Positions 36,791 through 47,571 of a DNA stretch of 64,000 nucleotides are shown piece after piece (the first letter of the stretch is position 1; each line of letters begins with the position of its first letter). Location of the stretch: contig NC_079498.1 in the NCBI RefSeq assembly GCF_030052815.1, positions 73,332,992 through 73,396,991 on the forward strand, in the 5' to 3' direction. Both the position numbers and the translations under genes were made by a program. The notes under the pieces were generated by a model. The model had not been told where the DNA came from. It made no database searches and worked only from the letters and a program-made list of their open reading frames with translations. The stretch is from Hevea brasiliensis. Taxonomy: Eukaryota > Streptophyta > Magnoliopsida > Malpighiales > Euphorbiaceae.

Positions 36791-36792
36791 GT

Positions 36793-36804
36793 TGGTATCA
36801 GAGC
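36793..36804 (+). other. Copia-B primer binding site
   Basis: TGGTATCAGAGC two bases after the 5' LTR end, complementary to the 3' end of initiator tRNA-Met. The Copia-A equivalent is on the minus strand near 56574-56585. Confidence 0.9.
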
Positions 36805-37059
36805 CACTATATTTGCCATTTAGATTATTCAATATGTGATTTAATTATGTGATTTGATCATAAGATGATTGATTCGTTGTTGGTTGAAAAGAAAGATGTG
36901 GCGGCATCATGGTTTGTGTACATATGGTGCGTATGGTTTTAAGCACCTCCATGGTGCGCATAGTTTGGGTTTTGAATCTGCAATTCCTGTATGATCTAAG
37001 GCCCATCCCATGACTAATTAAATGTTTAATTAGGAGTTTTAATCACACAATTAAATTTT

Positions 37060-37250
37060 CATTCAAATCTAAATTTTTAAATTTGTTTGAATGTGATTCA
37101 AATCTGAATTTTTAAATTTATTTGATTGAGATTCAAATATGAATTTTTAAATTTATTTGAATGAGATTCAAACCTAAATTTTTAAATTTGTTTTGAATAA
37201 GATTCAAATCTGAATTTTTAAATTTGATTGAATGAGATTCAAATATGATT
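37060..37250. repeat. ~35-bp tandem repeat in Copia-B leader
   Basis: Five imperfect units with gattcaaatctgaattttt and aaatttatttgaatga. The Copia-A leader has about four on the opposite strand at roughly 56140-56310. Confidence 0.8.
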
Positions 37251-38022
37251 TTTTAGTTGAATATGAGATATTCAATTTAATTTTAGTATGTATGTTTTAT
37301 TTAATTGTTAAATGGTAATATGCATGATGGATGATCATGGACAATAAAAGACCAATGTAATTGGATTTATTTCTTTTATTTTTCTTTAGGTTGTAAATTA
37401 ATTAATTTATTTTGGTGGCATGTACTATAAAGGTTATAATATTTTTGGGTTATAATTTCATTTATTTGAGGACTTTAAAGTCCATGTTCTTGTAAATTCG
37501 CCTTGGTATGCTAAGGATTACAATGTAATCGATTGCTAGAAGATCAAGGAGGTCAAGAGTATTAGTAGGACCAGTGAGAGAAATTCAAGATCAAGTATTG
37601 ATTATTTACTCCTTCAGCAACTCTTATAAAATGAATGAATGAAATGCACCTAGGAATGCCCTGATTCAATTCTTGGTGGCTCAGAATTGAATCCTTAGAA
37701 AGTCTATGATCATACCATATTTATTGTTTATACATGTATGCATGAGATCTATGGGAATGTATGCAAGTATATTATATATGCATACTAATTGGATAATGTG
37801 CAAAGTGAGACCATAATAGTAATTAGGCCGACCACAAAATCTTCCAAACAAATGATTAAGTTGGAAATGGTATAATTAAAGGTAATTATATCATGGGCCC
37901 TCCATTGAGGCAATTATTTTAAGAAATTTTAAATACTTGCATATGATGCAATTAATTTAAGAGATTTTCTTAAGAATAATTGTTAAGCATGAGATGTTGT
38001 AAATATGTAAATAGTTTGGTGG

Positions 38023-38238
38023 CCAATAATGGATGTGCCTGAGGACATTAAAATTATTTGCATGTTTACTGGCTCAATGGGATCAACTTAACTAATGCAA
38101 GATAAGTCAATAATGGATGTGCCTGAGATTTTGAGCATTAGGGGCTAAGTAAATGATTAAACCTCACATGAGATGTGATGGGCAAGGAGTTGCTCACTTA
38201 CAGTTTATTATAATTCCAATAATGGATGTGCCTAAGGA
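38023..38238 (+). repeat. Triplicated 20-nt motif in Copia-B leader
   Basis: CCAATAATGGATGTGCCTGA and close variants at 38023-38045, 38107-38128 and 38216-38238. Spacing is about 84 and 109 bp, and the last copy is about 200 bp before the gag start. All three are kept in Copia-A. Confidence 0.8.
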
Positions 38239-38438
38239 TGATCAATAAGACTATAAGAATTCAACCACACACTAGAAATCCATCCAACTAGGATTTACAT
38301 TTCCTACTTTGGAAGTGTAGGATTCGCTAAGTTAGTGGGAGGACCAATTTGATTAAAAGACCATAATCATTTTGGTTAAATACATGATACATTTACTAAT
38401 TAATCTGGTTATTTTTTGCAGTTAATTTTCTGATAATA

Positions 38439-39269
38439 ATGAGCACACAACAACCACTACCATCCAATATCCTTGCTAGCATACTTGATCACAATAGGTC
38501 GACAAGACCTAATCTTTCTGATTGGCTTAGAAATTTGAAACTTGTCCTGAACCTTGAACATATAGGATATGTTCTAGACTCACAGGTTCTTGGTCCCTTA
38601 CCTCCAGAGGCCACTCAAGAGGAATATGAAATTATGGACAAGTGGAAGGAGCATGATATGAAAGACAAGTGTTACATGCTTACTTCTATGAGTAATAAGT
38701 TACAGAAGTAACATGAGAACATGCAATATGCAAGTGAGATCCTCCTTCACCTATAAGAGTTGTATGGTGAACATAGCAGGAATGCCAGGTATGAGATATC
38801 TAGGTAGCTATTTCACATGAGGATGTCTGAGGGATAAAATATTGGGGATCATGTCCACAAGATAATTCGGCTTATTGAGCAGCTGGAACATCTTGACTTT
38901 AACATAGATTTTCAACTACAAATGGATTTGATCCTTTAGTCCCTTCCTGAGTCATTTGGGAATTTTGTGACAAATTTCCATATGACTAAGTAGGAAAACA
39001 CCTTGGCTGGTTTACTTAACATGCTGGGTATTGCCCAAAAGAATATACCGGGTAATAAAGGAAAAGAGGTGGCTTTGATTGCATCTTCTTCTGCTGGAAA
39101 GTCCAACAAGAAGAAGGACAATGAGAAAAAGAAACCTCAAATTCCTGGTCCTTCCAAGATGATAGCTAAACAGAAAGGGAAGACCAAAGCTAATGGAGGC
39201 AAAGGAAAGTGTTTCCACTGTCAGAAGGATGGGCATTGGAAAAGGAACTGCCCAGAGTATAGCAAGTAG
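38439..39269 (+). pseudogene. Copia-B gag, broken
   Basis: ATG at 38439 gives MSTQQPLPSNILASILDHN, as in Copia-A. The frame is open to 38711, then shows stops where Copia-A encodes Gln: LQK-stop (Copia-A LQKQYENMQY), L-stop-EL, SR-stop-LF, ILs-stop-SLP and TK-stop-E. The EG-stop-N stop is common to both copies. The last open part (39003-39269) ends in an intact CX2CX4HX4C zinc knuckle, KCFHCQKDGHWKRNC. The product would be an RNA-binding capsid protein if intact. Downstream the protease catalytic box is deleted. Confidence 0.88.
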
Positions 39270-40932
39270 TAGCAGCTTGTAGTAACAAGATATTAGACTC
39301 CGAGTTGGCAATGGCTCAACTGTTGAAGCTTTAGCTATAGGATCTAAATCTTTATACATGTGTGAACATGTTTTGTATTTAAATAAGGTTTTGCATGTAC
39401 TTGATGCTTTTAAGAACATCATTTCTATATCTAGTTTGACTAGAGATGATTATGAATTTCAGTTAATAAATGATGTTTGCAAAATTTATTTTGGAAATAA
39501 ATATGTTGGTTCCAGTTATATGCATGATGGACTTTATTATTTAGATAATAATGTTAAATACAAATCTAATTCAAGCAATCTAAAAGAATGCAATGCCATG
39601 GTGAAAATCAACTCAAGTTCAAAATATATTTGGCACTTAAAATTAGTTCATGTTGCAGAAGATAGGATTGCAAAACTGGAGAAAATGGAAATTTTATCCT
39701 CATTGGATTCTGAACCTACTCCAACTTGTAAATCCTGCCTTCTGGGCAAAATGACTAGATCACCCTTTGTTGGACAAGGACTAAGAGCTGAAAATATTTT
39801 GGAGCTAATACATAGTGATGTATGTGGTCCATTTAACAAAATGGCTAGAGGTGGTTTTCATTACTTTATTACCTCTACTGATGATAAATCAAGGTTTGGG
39901 TATTTGTATTTGATGAAATACAAACATGAATCATTTGAAAAGTTCAAAGAATTTAAATCTGAAGTAGAAAATCAAACAGGAAAAAGTATTAAAGCTCTTC
40001 AATCAAATCATGCAGGTGAATACTTGAGTACAAAATTTGATGAATACTTGAAAGAGCATGGCATTGTTTCCCAGTTGACTCCTCCAAGAATGCCACAGTT
40101 GAATGGTGTATCAGAAAGGAGAAATCGTACCCTATTAGATATGGTACGTAGTATGATGAGCTATACTGATATGCCAATCTCTTTTTGGGGATTTGCATTA
40201 GAATGTGCTTTGCATATTCTGAATAGGATTCCATCAAAATCAGTTTCTTCCACACCTTATGAGATATGGCATGGAAGAAAACCAAGTCTTAAGCATGTTA
40301 AGATTTGGGGTTGTCTAGCTTATATCAAAAAGCTGAACACTGATAAATTGGAAACCAGATCAGAAAAGGTTGATTTGTTGGATATCCAAAAGAGAGTTTT
40401 TGGATATTATTTTTATTTGCCTACATCACAAAAGGTTGTGGTAAGTAGAGATGCCACTTTTCTTGAACAACAGTTTATTCAAGAAGGAGGCAAAGGAAGA
40501 CAAATAGAATTAGAATTAGAGAATTCTAACCAACCAATAGATCAGATGGATATAGATCCATTTAGTCAACCTGCACCTATTAATGAAACATCTACAGTAA
40601 TTCCTTGCAGATCAACTAGGATATCTCACCTACCAATAAGATATGGTTTCCTTCATAAAGATGAACAAGAGTTGTTTACTTATGAAGAAGTAGATCATGG
40701 AGATGATTCACTTACCTATGAAGAAGCCATATCATATATAGACTCTTCAAACTGGATTGATGCTATGAAATCCAAAATTGATTCCACGTATAAGAATCAA
40801 GTTTGGGATCTTGTTGACCCACCTGAAGGCATTGTACCTATAGGAAATAAATGGGTTTTCAAGAAGAAAATTGGTTCTGATGGAAATGTAGGGACCTATA
40901 AAGCAAGGCTAGTAGCAAAAGGGTTTCGCTAA
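39270..40932 (+). pseudogene. Copia-B integrase with RT N-terminal linker
   Basis: The protease core (DTGA box) is missing; the sequence runs from gag almost directly into RVGNGSTVEALAIGSKSL. The open frame 39358-40932 (524 residues) then has KYIWHLKLVHVAEDRIAKLE and TCKSCLLGKMTRSPF (integrase zinc finger), LIHSDVCGPF (first Asp), LQSNHAGEYLS (second Asp position is Asn) and NGVSERRNRTLLDM (Glu kept). RT begins in the same frame with NQVWDLVDPPEGIVPIGNKW and stops after AKGFR, where about 25 bases present in Copia-A are deleted and the frame shifts. It is the longest open frame in the window, but the catalytic triad is incomplete. Confidence 0.9.
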
Positions 40933-41801
40933 AAGCTTTCTCACCTGTTGCCATGCTTAAATCAATTAGAATTCTATTAACTATATATGCATACTATGAT
41001 TATGAGATTTGGCAGATGGATGTCAAAACAGCTTTTCTAAATGGATACATTGAAGAAAACATATTCATGGAACAACCTAGGGGTTTTGAATCCCAAGATG
41101 GCTCCAAAGTATGCAAGCTAAAGCGATCCATTTATGGGTTGAAACAAGCTTCGAAGAGTTGGAACATCCGCTTTGATGAAGCCATTAAGTTATTTGGTTT
41201 TAACAAAAATGAGGATGAGCCGTGTGTAAATAAGAAGGTTAGTAATAGTGCTATCACTTTCCTTGTCTTATATGTGGATGATATTCTATTGATAGGTAAT
41301 GACATAGGTATATTGACAACTTTCAAGGTATGGTTGTCAAATACATTCTCCATGAAAGACTTAAGGGAGGCAACCTATATTCTTAGGATTCAAATTTACA
41401 GAGATAGAGTGAAAAGAATAATTGGTTTATCCCAAAGTCTATACTTGGAAAAGGTGTTAAAAAGGTTTAACATGCTTGATTCCAAGAGAGGATTGTTACC
41501 AGCGAGACATGGTATCCACCTTTCTAAAGAGATGACTCCAAAGACACTTGAAGAAAGAGATAAAATGGCCAGGATTCCATATGCTTTGGCTATTGGAAGT
41601 TTGATGTATGCAATGTTGTGTACTAGGCCGGATATCGCATATGCTGTTAGTTTGACTAGCAGGTTTCAATCCAATCCAGGTTTGGAACACTGGATAGCTG
41701 TCAAGAATATCCTTAAGTACTTGAGAAGAACTAAGGATTTATTCTTGATTTATGGAGGTGGTGACTTGCAATTGGATGGTTATACTGATTCTGACTTCTA
41801 A
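40933..41801 (+). pseudogene. Copia-B reverse transcriptase
   Basis: The open frame 40953-41801 has SIRILLTIYAYYDYEIWQMD, KRSIYGLKQASKSWNIRFDE and the catalytic box FLVLYVDDILLIGND, with both Asp residues intact (unlike Copia-A). It continues through SLMYAMLCTRPDIAYAVSLT to the start of RNase H at DGYTDSDF. It is separated from the upstream linker by a small deletion, so no continuous RT is encoded. The stop after SDF sits at a Gln codon of the family and is shared with Copia-A. Confidence 0.9.
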
Positions 41802-42168
41802 TCAAATATCAATGATAGAAAGTCTATCTCTGGGTTTGTGTTCATTTGTAATGGAGGTGCAGTCAGTTGGAAGAGCTCCAAATAGAGTACGACTACTGAT
41901 TCCACTACAGAGGCCGAGTACATTGTTGCATCAGATGCTACAAAAGAGACTGTTTGGATATAAGGAAACTCGGTCTCACCAGAAATCCAAATACATAGAA
42001 AGCCGCTACCACATTATCAGAGAGATAGTTAGGTAAGGCGATATAGCCATGCAAAAAATAGCATCAGCTGAAAATCCAATTAATCCATTCACTAAGGCTA
42101 TGTCATAAGCTCAGTTAGACCGACATCTTGAGAAGATGGGTCTAAGATATTGTAATAAATGGCTTTAG
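41802..42168 (+). pseudogene. Copia-B RNase H, internally deleted
   Basis: After SDF-stop, the sequence encodes SISGFVFICNGGAVSWKSSK, a TAG where Copia-A has Gln, then STTDSTTEAEYIVASDATKE. The next bases, gtttggatataaggaa, are the same deletion join found in Copia-A, removing about 30 family residues with the CDN acid. Coding resumes RSHQKSKYIESRYHIIREIV and ends at the TAG 42166-42168, just before the polypurine tract. Further stops (for example after IVR) are private to this copy. Confidence 0.85.
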
Positions 42169-42170
42169 TG

Positions 42171-42182
42171 CTAGTGGGAGAT
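42171..42182 (+). other. Copia-B polypurine tract
   Basis: CTAGTGGGAGAT immediately before the 3' LTR start TGTTAGTAG at 42183. Confidence 0.8.
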
Positions 42183-42685
42183 TGTTAGTAGTATGCCCTA
42201 GAACATATCATTTAGTATGTATCTTGTATATATTTTATTAATAAAAGGCAATTTCACTTTTCCATTTATATAATGTATTTATGTCTAATAGAAAAGGTCC
42301 ATTGATATTTTGTTAAAAATTCTATTCTTAAGTTGTTAAGAATATGAGTGATAGTATTTCTAGCACAAAGTATCATATATTGGTTTACAATCGAGGATAC
42401 TTCACAATAAGGATATGACTTATCCAGAAAGATTGTAATCATGTTTGTTCCCAATGTATTTATATGAGATATAAATAAGATGGAATGGTGAGTCTCATGC
42501 CATATAACAAACATAATAGGCACTTATACATGATAAGTAGGCCGAACCAGTGACGCATATAAAAAACACATAGAGTTTACTCTTGTTAATGCATTGTCAT
42601 ATATCATATCAGTGCATATAATCCTTAGACCTGAGATAACACAATTATCTTATATATAGGTGGTTTGAGTTTGATACTGCTATTA
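42183..42685 (+). repeat. Copia-B 3' LTR, first part
   Basis: The first 503 bp of the LTR, interrupted by Gypsy-B. It matches 23517-23747 and then 34932 onward of the 5' LTR. Confidence 0.92.
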
Positions 42686-45600
42686 TGTAACACCCTCCCT
42701 ATAGCAACTCCATACATTCTACTGTTTCGATGACCAGTGTCGAACCTGACAGTTAGAACGTCCGGAAAAATATTTAAACTAAAGTGAGGAACCATAATTA
42801 ACTCAAATATTAATAAGAAAAATTTAGAAAAAATTTTAGAAATAAAATACAACCAAGTTAAATGAGCCGGTGCCCAAGTGATAGGTAACCTAGTGGGAAG
42901 TTGCGGTTCTCCCAACTAGGAGCCCTAAACTGAGGGAAAAATTCATAAAATAATTTTTGAGACTCCAGAGAAGGGTCATTGAGGTTTCTATGGTATTAGA
43001 ATGCCAAGGAAATGCTTAGAAATTTTTTTTTAATCGGTACAGATAATTTTAGCCTGTTAAGCCAAACGGAGGGCATTTTGATCATTTCATCTTTAGAGAT
43101 GATTTTTGGCCGACTTGTCCAGTTAAGTAAATAATTATTATGACAAAATATGTGAATAAATATTGCTAAAAATTAAATTGAAATTTAGTAGACAAGAAAA
43201 GGAAAGAAAATTAAAGGAATTAGAATTATGACATCATTATGATGTCATTAAAAATCCTCCTACCCAATCAAACTTTAACACATGGCATTAACTTATTTAA
43301 AATGACTTAATGGGCAGAAAAAAAGAAAGAAAAATCAGTTGCTTCTTCAACCTTTGGGCAGCCAAAAAATGTGGAGAGAGAGAGACCAAGGAAAACTCCA
43401 TTAAAGCTTTTCCAAGCTTTGGTTCACCCATCAAACTACCTCAAAACCCTAACCTCCCTTCACAAGAACTGATCCTCACACCTAGAGCAAGCTTTGGACA
43501 GCAAAAACAAGGGAAGAAAGTGAAGTTTTGAAGCCTTGGAAAGTGCCTAAGTCAAGGTTAGTACCAATTTGTTCTAAAAATTTTGTGTATGGCTGCCATT
43601 GAACATGATGTTGGTGTTGAAATTCATGGATTGTATGTGTATAAAAATTTTAGTTGTTAGAGTTAGGGTTTGAGGCACAAAACTTGGATTTTTTTCATGT
43701 GTTGGTGAATGAAAGTTTAAATGGTCAATTAGTGACCATTTGGCTTTGTATGATGAGGAATTGAAGTGAGTTGAGGCTTGGCATTTGTGTGTGAGTGAGC
43801 TGCCTTGGCTGACCTGCAAGACTGAGCATGAGTCCAGCAGGTTTGGGAAGCTATAAATGGAGTTGTAGAGATTCAATTGGCACAATACCAATTGGACATG
43901 AAACTAGACACATAATCGCACAACTTTGGTGAAGAAACCCTGCCTAGAAAACCAAACTAAGTTAACCTAAAAATTGCCCTAATTCGGATGACTTGCATTC
44001 TGCCTAGGCAAAATGACCAAATGAACAGTGCTTATTCATTTAGTCATAACTCAGTGTAGAAAGATGCAATTGACCTGAAATTTTACCAGAAGAAAGCTAG
44101 GACATAGACCTAAAACTTTTATGAAGAACACAAATCTAAATTCTGATCATAACCTAGTCAAATTGCCAACCAAACTTAGGTTACCAAATCTGGCAGAACC
44201 AGTTTTGCCCAGAAGTTTGGATTCTGTCTAATCCGGCCAGTTATGGTGTTTAGGCCATAACTTGAGTTACAAAACTCCAAATGTAGTGATTAAAAAAAGG
44301 AAATGTAACTAGACAAAATAAGGAACAACTTTCATGAAGACAATTTTGCCAAATTCCTACTGTAAAAATGGCTAATGGAACAATAAACACAAGGCTTGAA
44401 ATCTGAAAATTTTGAACAACTAACACTAAGCTTAGAAATGGTATTGGCAACCAATATTAACAATTTTAGAATGCAAAATGTGGCATGTTGGGAGTATTAG
44501 AACCAATGTACCTATTGTCTATGCAAAAGTCAACATTTTAGTTGACTAATAAAATGAATAGTAACACCTAAACTTAAATTTCAAGAATTGCAAAGTTTAA
44601 AAGTGTAACATGCCCTAGTACACCTAGCAAGATTGGTTTGGATAGGTTGGCATGCCAATAGGGTTCAGTTAGCAGTACTGCACATGGCATTATGCCATTC
44701 TGTGATTTCATGGCTTTTAGCCATTCTGACATTGTGTTAAGACTTGGTCTTGTGCCTAATGTTATTACAGCTTATTAGCTGTTCTGTTGCACACCGAGAG
44801 ACACATATGTGACCGATGGTGTAACGGCCCGAGGTGCTTGATACCCAGTGCCAGTTTACCCGTTTATCCAGTCCAGTCATCCAGTATAGGTTACTTGGGC
44901 AACTAAAAATAGAAGTGGATAAATTTAATGAAATTATGAATATAACAAATACAAAATAAAAAAGATTACCAACAATGATAAAAAAAAATTGTCTGCATAA
45001 GACATCAGAGCATGCACTGTATATATATTTTCTATTATTTCTTTTTATTTTATTATTGGCACCACTAAGCATTATTGCTTAGCGCATTGCTTTTTGCCAC
45101 GCGTAGGTTCTGGAGAGATCGACCGAGAGCCCAGTATACCACAGACTGGGTGAGATCTTCTGCAGCTCTGCATAGTGTCCGTGTCACCTCACTGTCATCA
45201 GTGCATTGGTAGGACACTAGGTTTTATTTTGGTATTTTGTAATTAACTTTTATTTTCTCATGTGTAATTAAGACTTATGTAATGTATTTTAGTATTGATG
45301 TAAATTATGGAAATTGTGTTTATGAATGAACAAGTGAATATTTATTTATGATTTTTATATGAATTTCATATGAAATGAATGAATGAGAATGGGAGTATAT
45401 ATGAGAAATATTGGGATTTTGTTGATGAAATGAAGTTTGGGAATGGTTGAAAATTTTGGAAGTGCTTTTCACAAGTTCCGAAAAACTGTTTTATCCATTT
45501 TTAGCCGGCACTCTGCCGAATTTTCTATAAAATTTGCGGAACTTCAAATAAATTTATGATTTAAATAAATGACTGAAATGAATTACATTTCACAAATTGT

Positions 45601-45724
45601 ACTTCATAACTATGAAAAAAATAAATTAAGAAGAATAAAAATGATTATATTAAAATAGGGTGTTCTAGTATACTGCGTGGCATATCTTGCTCGGCTACAC
45701 TGTAGACGGGTAAGGGGTGTCACA
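42686..45724 (+). repeat. Gypsy-B 5' LTR
   Basis: TGTAACACCCTCCC to GGGGTGTCACA. It contains the stem-loop at 45065-45082 and degenerate TCATAACTC...GACCTGAAATTTTACC blocks near 44045 and 44258. Confidence 0.93.
45065..45082 (+). other. Conserved LTR stem-loop
   Basis: CTAAGCA-ttat-TGCTTAG. The loop differs from Gypsy-A while the stem is identical. It is flanked by CACCA and GCG. Confidence 0.7.
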
Positions 45725-45729
45725 TTTAG

Positions 45730-45741
45730 TGGTATCAAAGC
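45730..45741 (+). other. Gypsy-B primer binding site
   Basis: TGGTATCAAAGC five bases after the LTR. One substitution (G to A) from the canonical TGGTATCAGAGC may weaken tRNA-iMet priming. Confidence 0.85.
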
Positions 45742-45844
45742 ACGGTTTAGGCATTTATGGGCTAGATTGAGTCCATACTATGCATTGCATTTGTAAGAAT
45801 CGAGGTGACACTAATGCAGATCTTTTGTCTTTGTTAAATAGAAT

Positions 45845-46600
45845 ATGGACCCTTCATCTCAGAGGGCAGTTGAGCAGGAAGTGGAGAGTCATGCTCCACC
45901 TGCAGCAGCTGAGACTGGGGGTAGGGGAGAACCTGCTCCGCTAGCGCAAGCAGAGCTTGCTCAGCTTCCAGAGGCCATGTTCCAGCAAATGGCCGAATTC
46001 TTCAGACAAATGGCTGGGGTAATGCCATTACCACCACCACCTCCACAACAGAAATCACACCTGGAAAGACTGAGAAAATTTGGAGCAGTGAATTTCTTTG
46101 GCAAGAGAGAAGATGATTACATTGCGGTAAAATTGGTTGAATGAGCAGGAAGGGTTTTAAAACAACTCCACTGCACTCCAGAGCAAAACCTAGAAGCTGC
46201 TATATCTCTGTTGCAAGATGATGCATATGAATGGTGGGATACGGTGTCCAGTGAAGTACAGCCAGAAGTAATAACTTGGGACTTCTTCCTCTCAGAATTC
46301 AAGAAGAAATATGTGCGTAGTGTATACCTGGAAGAGAGAAGAAGAGAGTTCATTAATTTGAGGCAGAGACAGCTGACAGTGGCAGAGTATGAAAAGGAAT
46401 TTGTCAGACTGAGTTGTTATGGAAGGGAGATAGTCCCTAATGAAACTAAGAGGTGTAAAAGATTTGAAGAGGGATTAAATGACAACATAAAGATCATGAT
46501 TACTGCCTTGGGAATCATAGACTTCACAAAATTAGTGGAAGCTGCAATAAAAGTTGAAAAGGTTAGAATAAGTGAGCAGATCAAAAGACAAAGATAGCAG
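45845..46600 (+). pseudogene. Gypsy-B gag capsid region
   Basis: ATG at 45845 gives MDPSSQRAVEQEV followed by a Pro/Gln-rich stretch and SHLERLRKFGAVNFFGKRED. A TGA at 46142, probably a former Trp codon, interrupts it. The same frame continues to the TAG at 46595, with AYEWWDTVSSEVQPEVITWD, RREFINLRQRQLTVAEYEKE and RFEEGLNDNIKIMITAL. This is the retrotransposon gag domain that forms the particle. After 46600 the frame shifts before the zinc knuckle. Confidence 0.9.
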
Positions 46601-47571
46601 AAGAGGGCTCGAGTCAGTCTAGCTCATCTCATACACTAGGAAAAAGTTTTAAAGGTCCACCTGCACAGAGTTCAGGTCAACCTCAAGGTCAGGATCAGTC
46701 TCAAGGGCCCAGGCCACTGTTCACCCCTAGGAGAGGTCAATCCACACCATCAGTGGGCAGCTCTCCAAGGACGGGGTTTAGGGGACCAGCCCCAGCATCT
46801 TCTGCATGTCTACATTGTTTGAAGTGGCATAAGGGGGAGTGTTGGAGAGTGACTGGTGCCTGCTTAAGGTGTGGGTCAACAGAGCATCAGTTGAGGAACT
46901 GTCCACGCAGAACTACTACAGCTGCTCCAACACGAGCAGACAGACCTGCTCCTGCACCACAAAGGGGTAGGAAATCTGGCAAATCTGAAGCAGTGGGACC
47001 ATCACAGAGGCCTGCATCTAAGCCAGCAGAGAGGCCTGAGGGCAAACCACCTACCAGAGCCTATGCCATGAGAGATCAGAAGGAGCAAGATGCCCCAAAC
47101 ATCATCAGGGGTAAGTTCTCCCTCTACAATACATTTGTGCATGCATTGGTGGATCCAGGATCCACTCATTCATACATCTGCATCAACTTACCCATAGAAA
47201 GGGGGATATTGGTAGGGGAGAGTGACCAAAACATTCTGGTCACTAATCCATTGGGCCATAGTGTAGTGGTGAACAAAGTGTACAAGGGTTGCCCGTTAAG
47301 GATTCAGGGGTATGAATTCTTGGCAGACCTGATTGAGTTACCTTTCCATGAGTTTGACGTGATTTTGGGAATGGACTGGTTGTCTTGTCATCAGGCAATG
47401 GTTGATTGTAAGTTGAAGAGGATCTCATTGAAAACTCCTAAGGGTAATGAGATTACAGTTGTAGGGGAAAGGACAGATTTCTTATCCAATGTCATCTCAG
47501 CCACAGTTGCAAGAAAACTGATGAGAAAAGGCTGTGAAGCCTACCTAGCACATGTGGTGGACACTAGGTAG
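46601..47571 (+). pseudogene. Gypsy-B gag zinc knuckle and protease
   Basis: The open frame 46753-47571 encodes a CX2CX4HX4C knuckle in CLRCGSTEHQLRNCP, a Pro/Arg-rich linker, then the protease box [14 protein letters not shown] and [20 protein letters not shown]. It ends at a TAG in DTR-stop where Gypsy-A has DTRQ. RT follows in the same frame, so the lesion is a single nonsense change. Confidence 0.9.

Larger units (their letters stand above)
36805..38438 (+). other. Copia-B untranslated leader
   Basis: About 1.6 kb between the primer site and gag without a long ORF. It contains a ~35-bp tandem array (37060-37250) and three copies of a 20-nt motif (38023-38238). Both features recur in the Copia-A leader, so they are ancestral to the family. 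A leader this long could hold packaging or dimerisation signals (inference). Confidence 0.75.

Noticed and set aside
39012..39422. 136-codon minus-strand ORF
   Set aside because: Antisense shadow of the Copia-B gag zinc-knuckle region, with no motif of its own.
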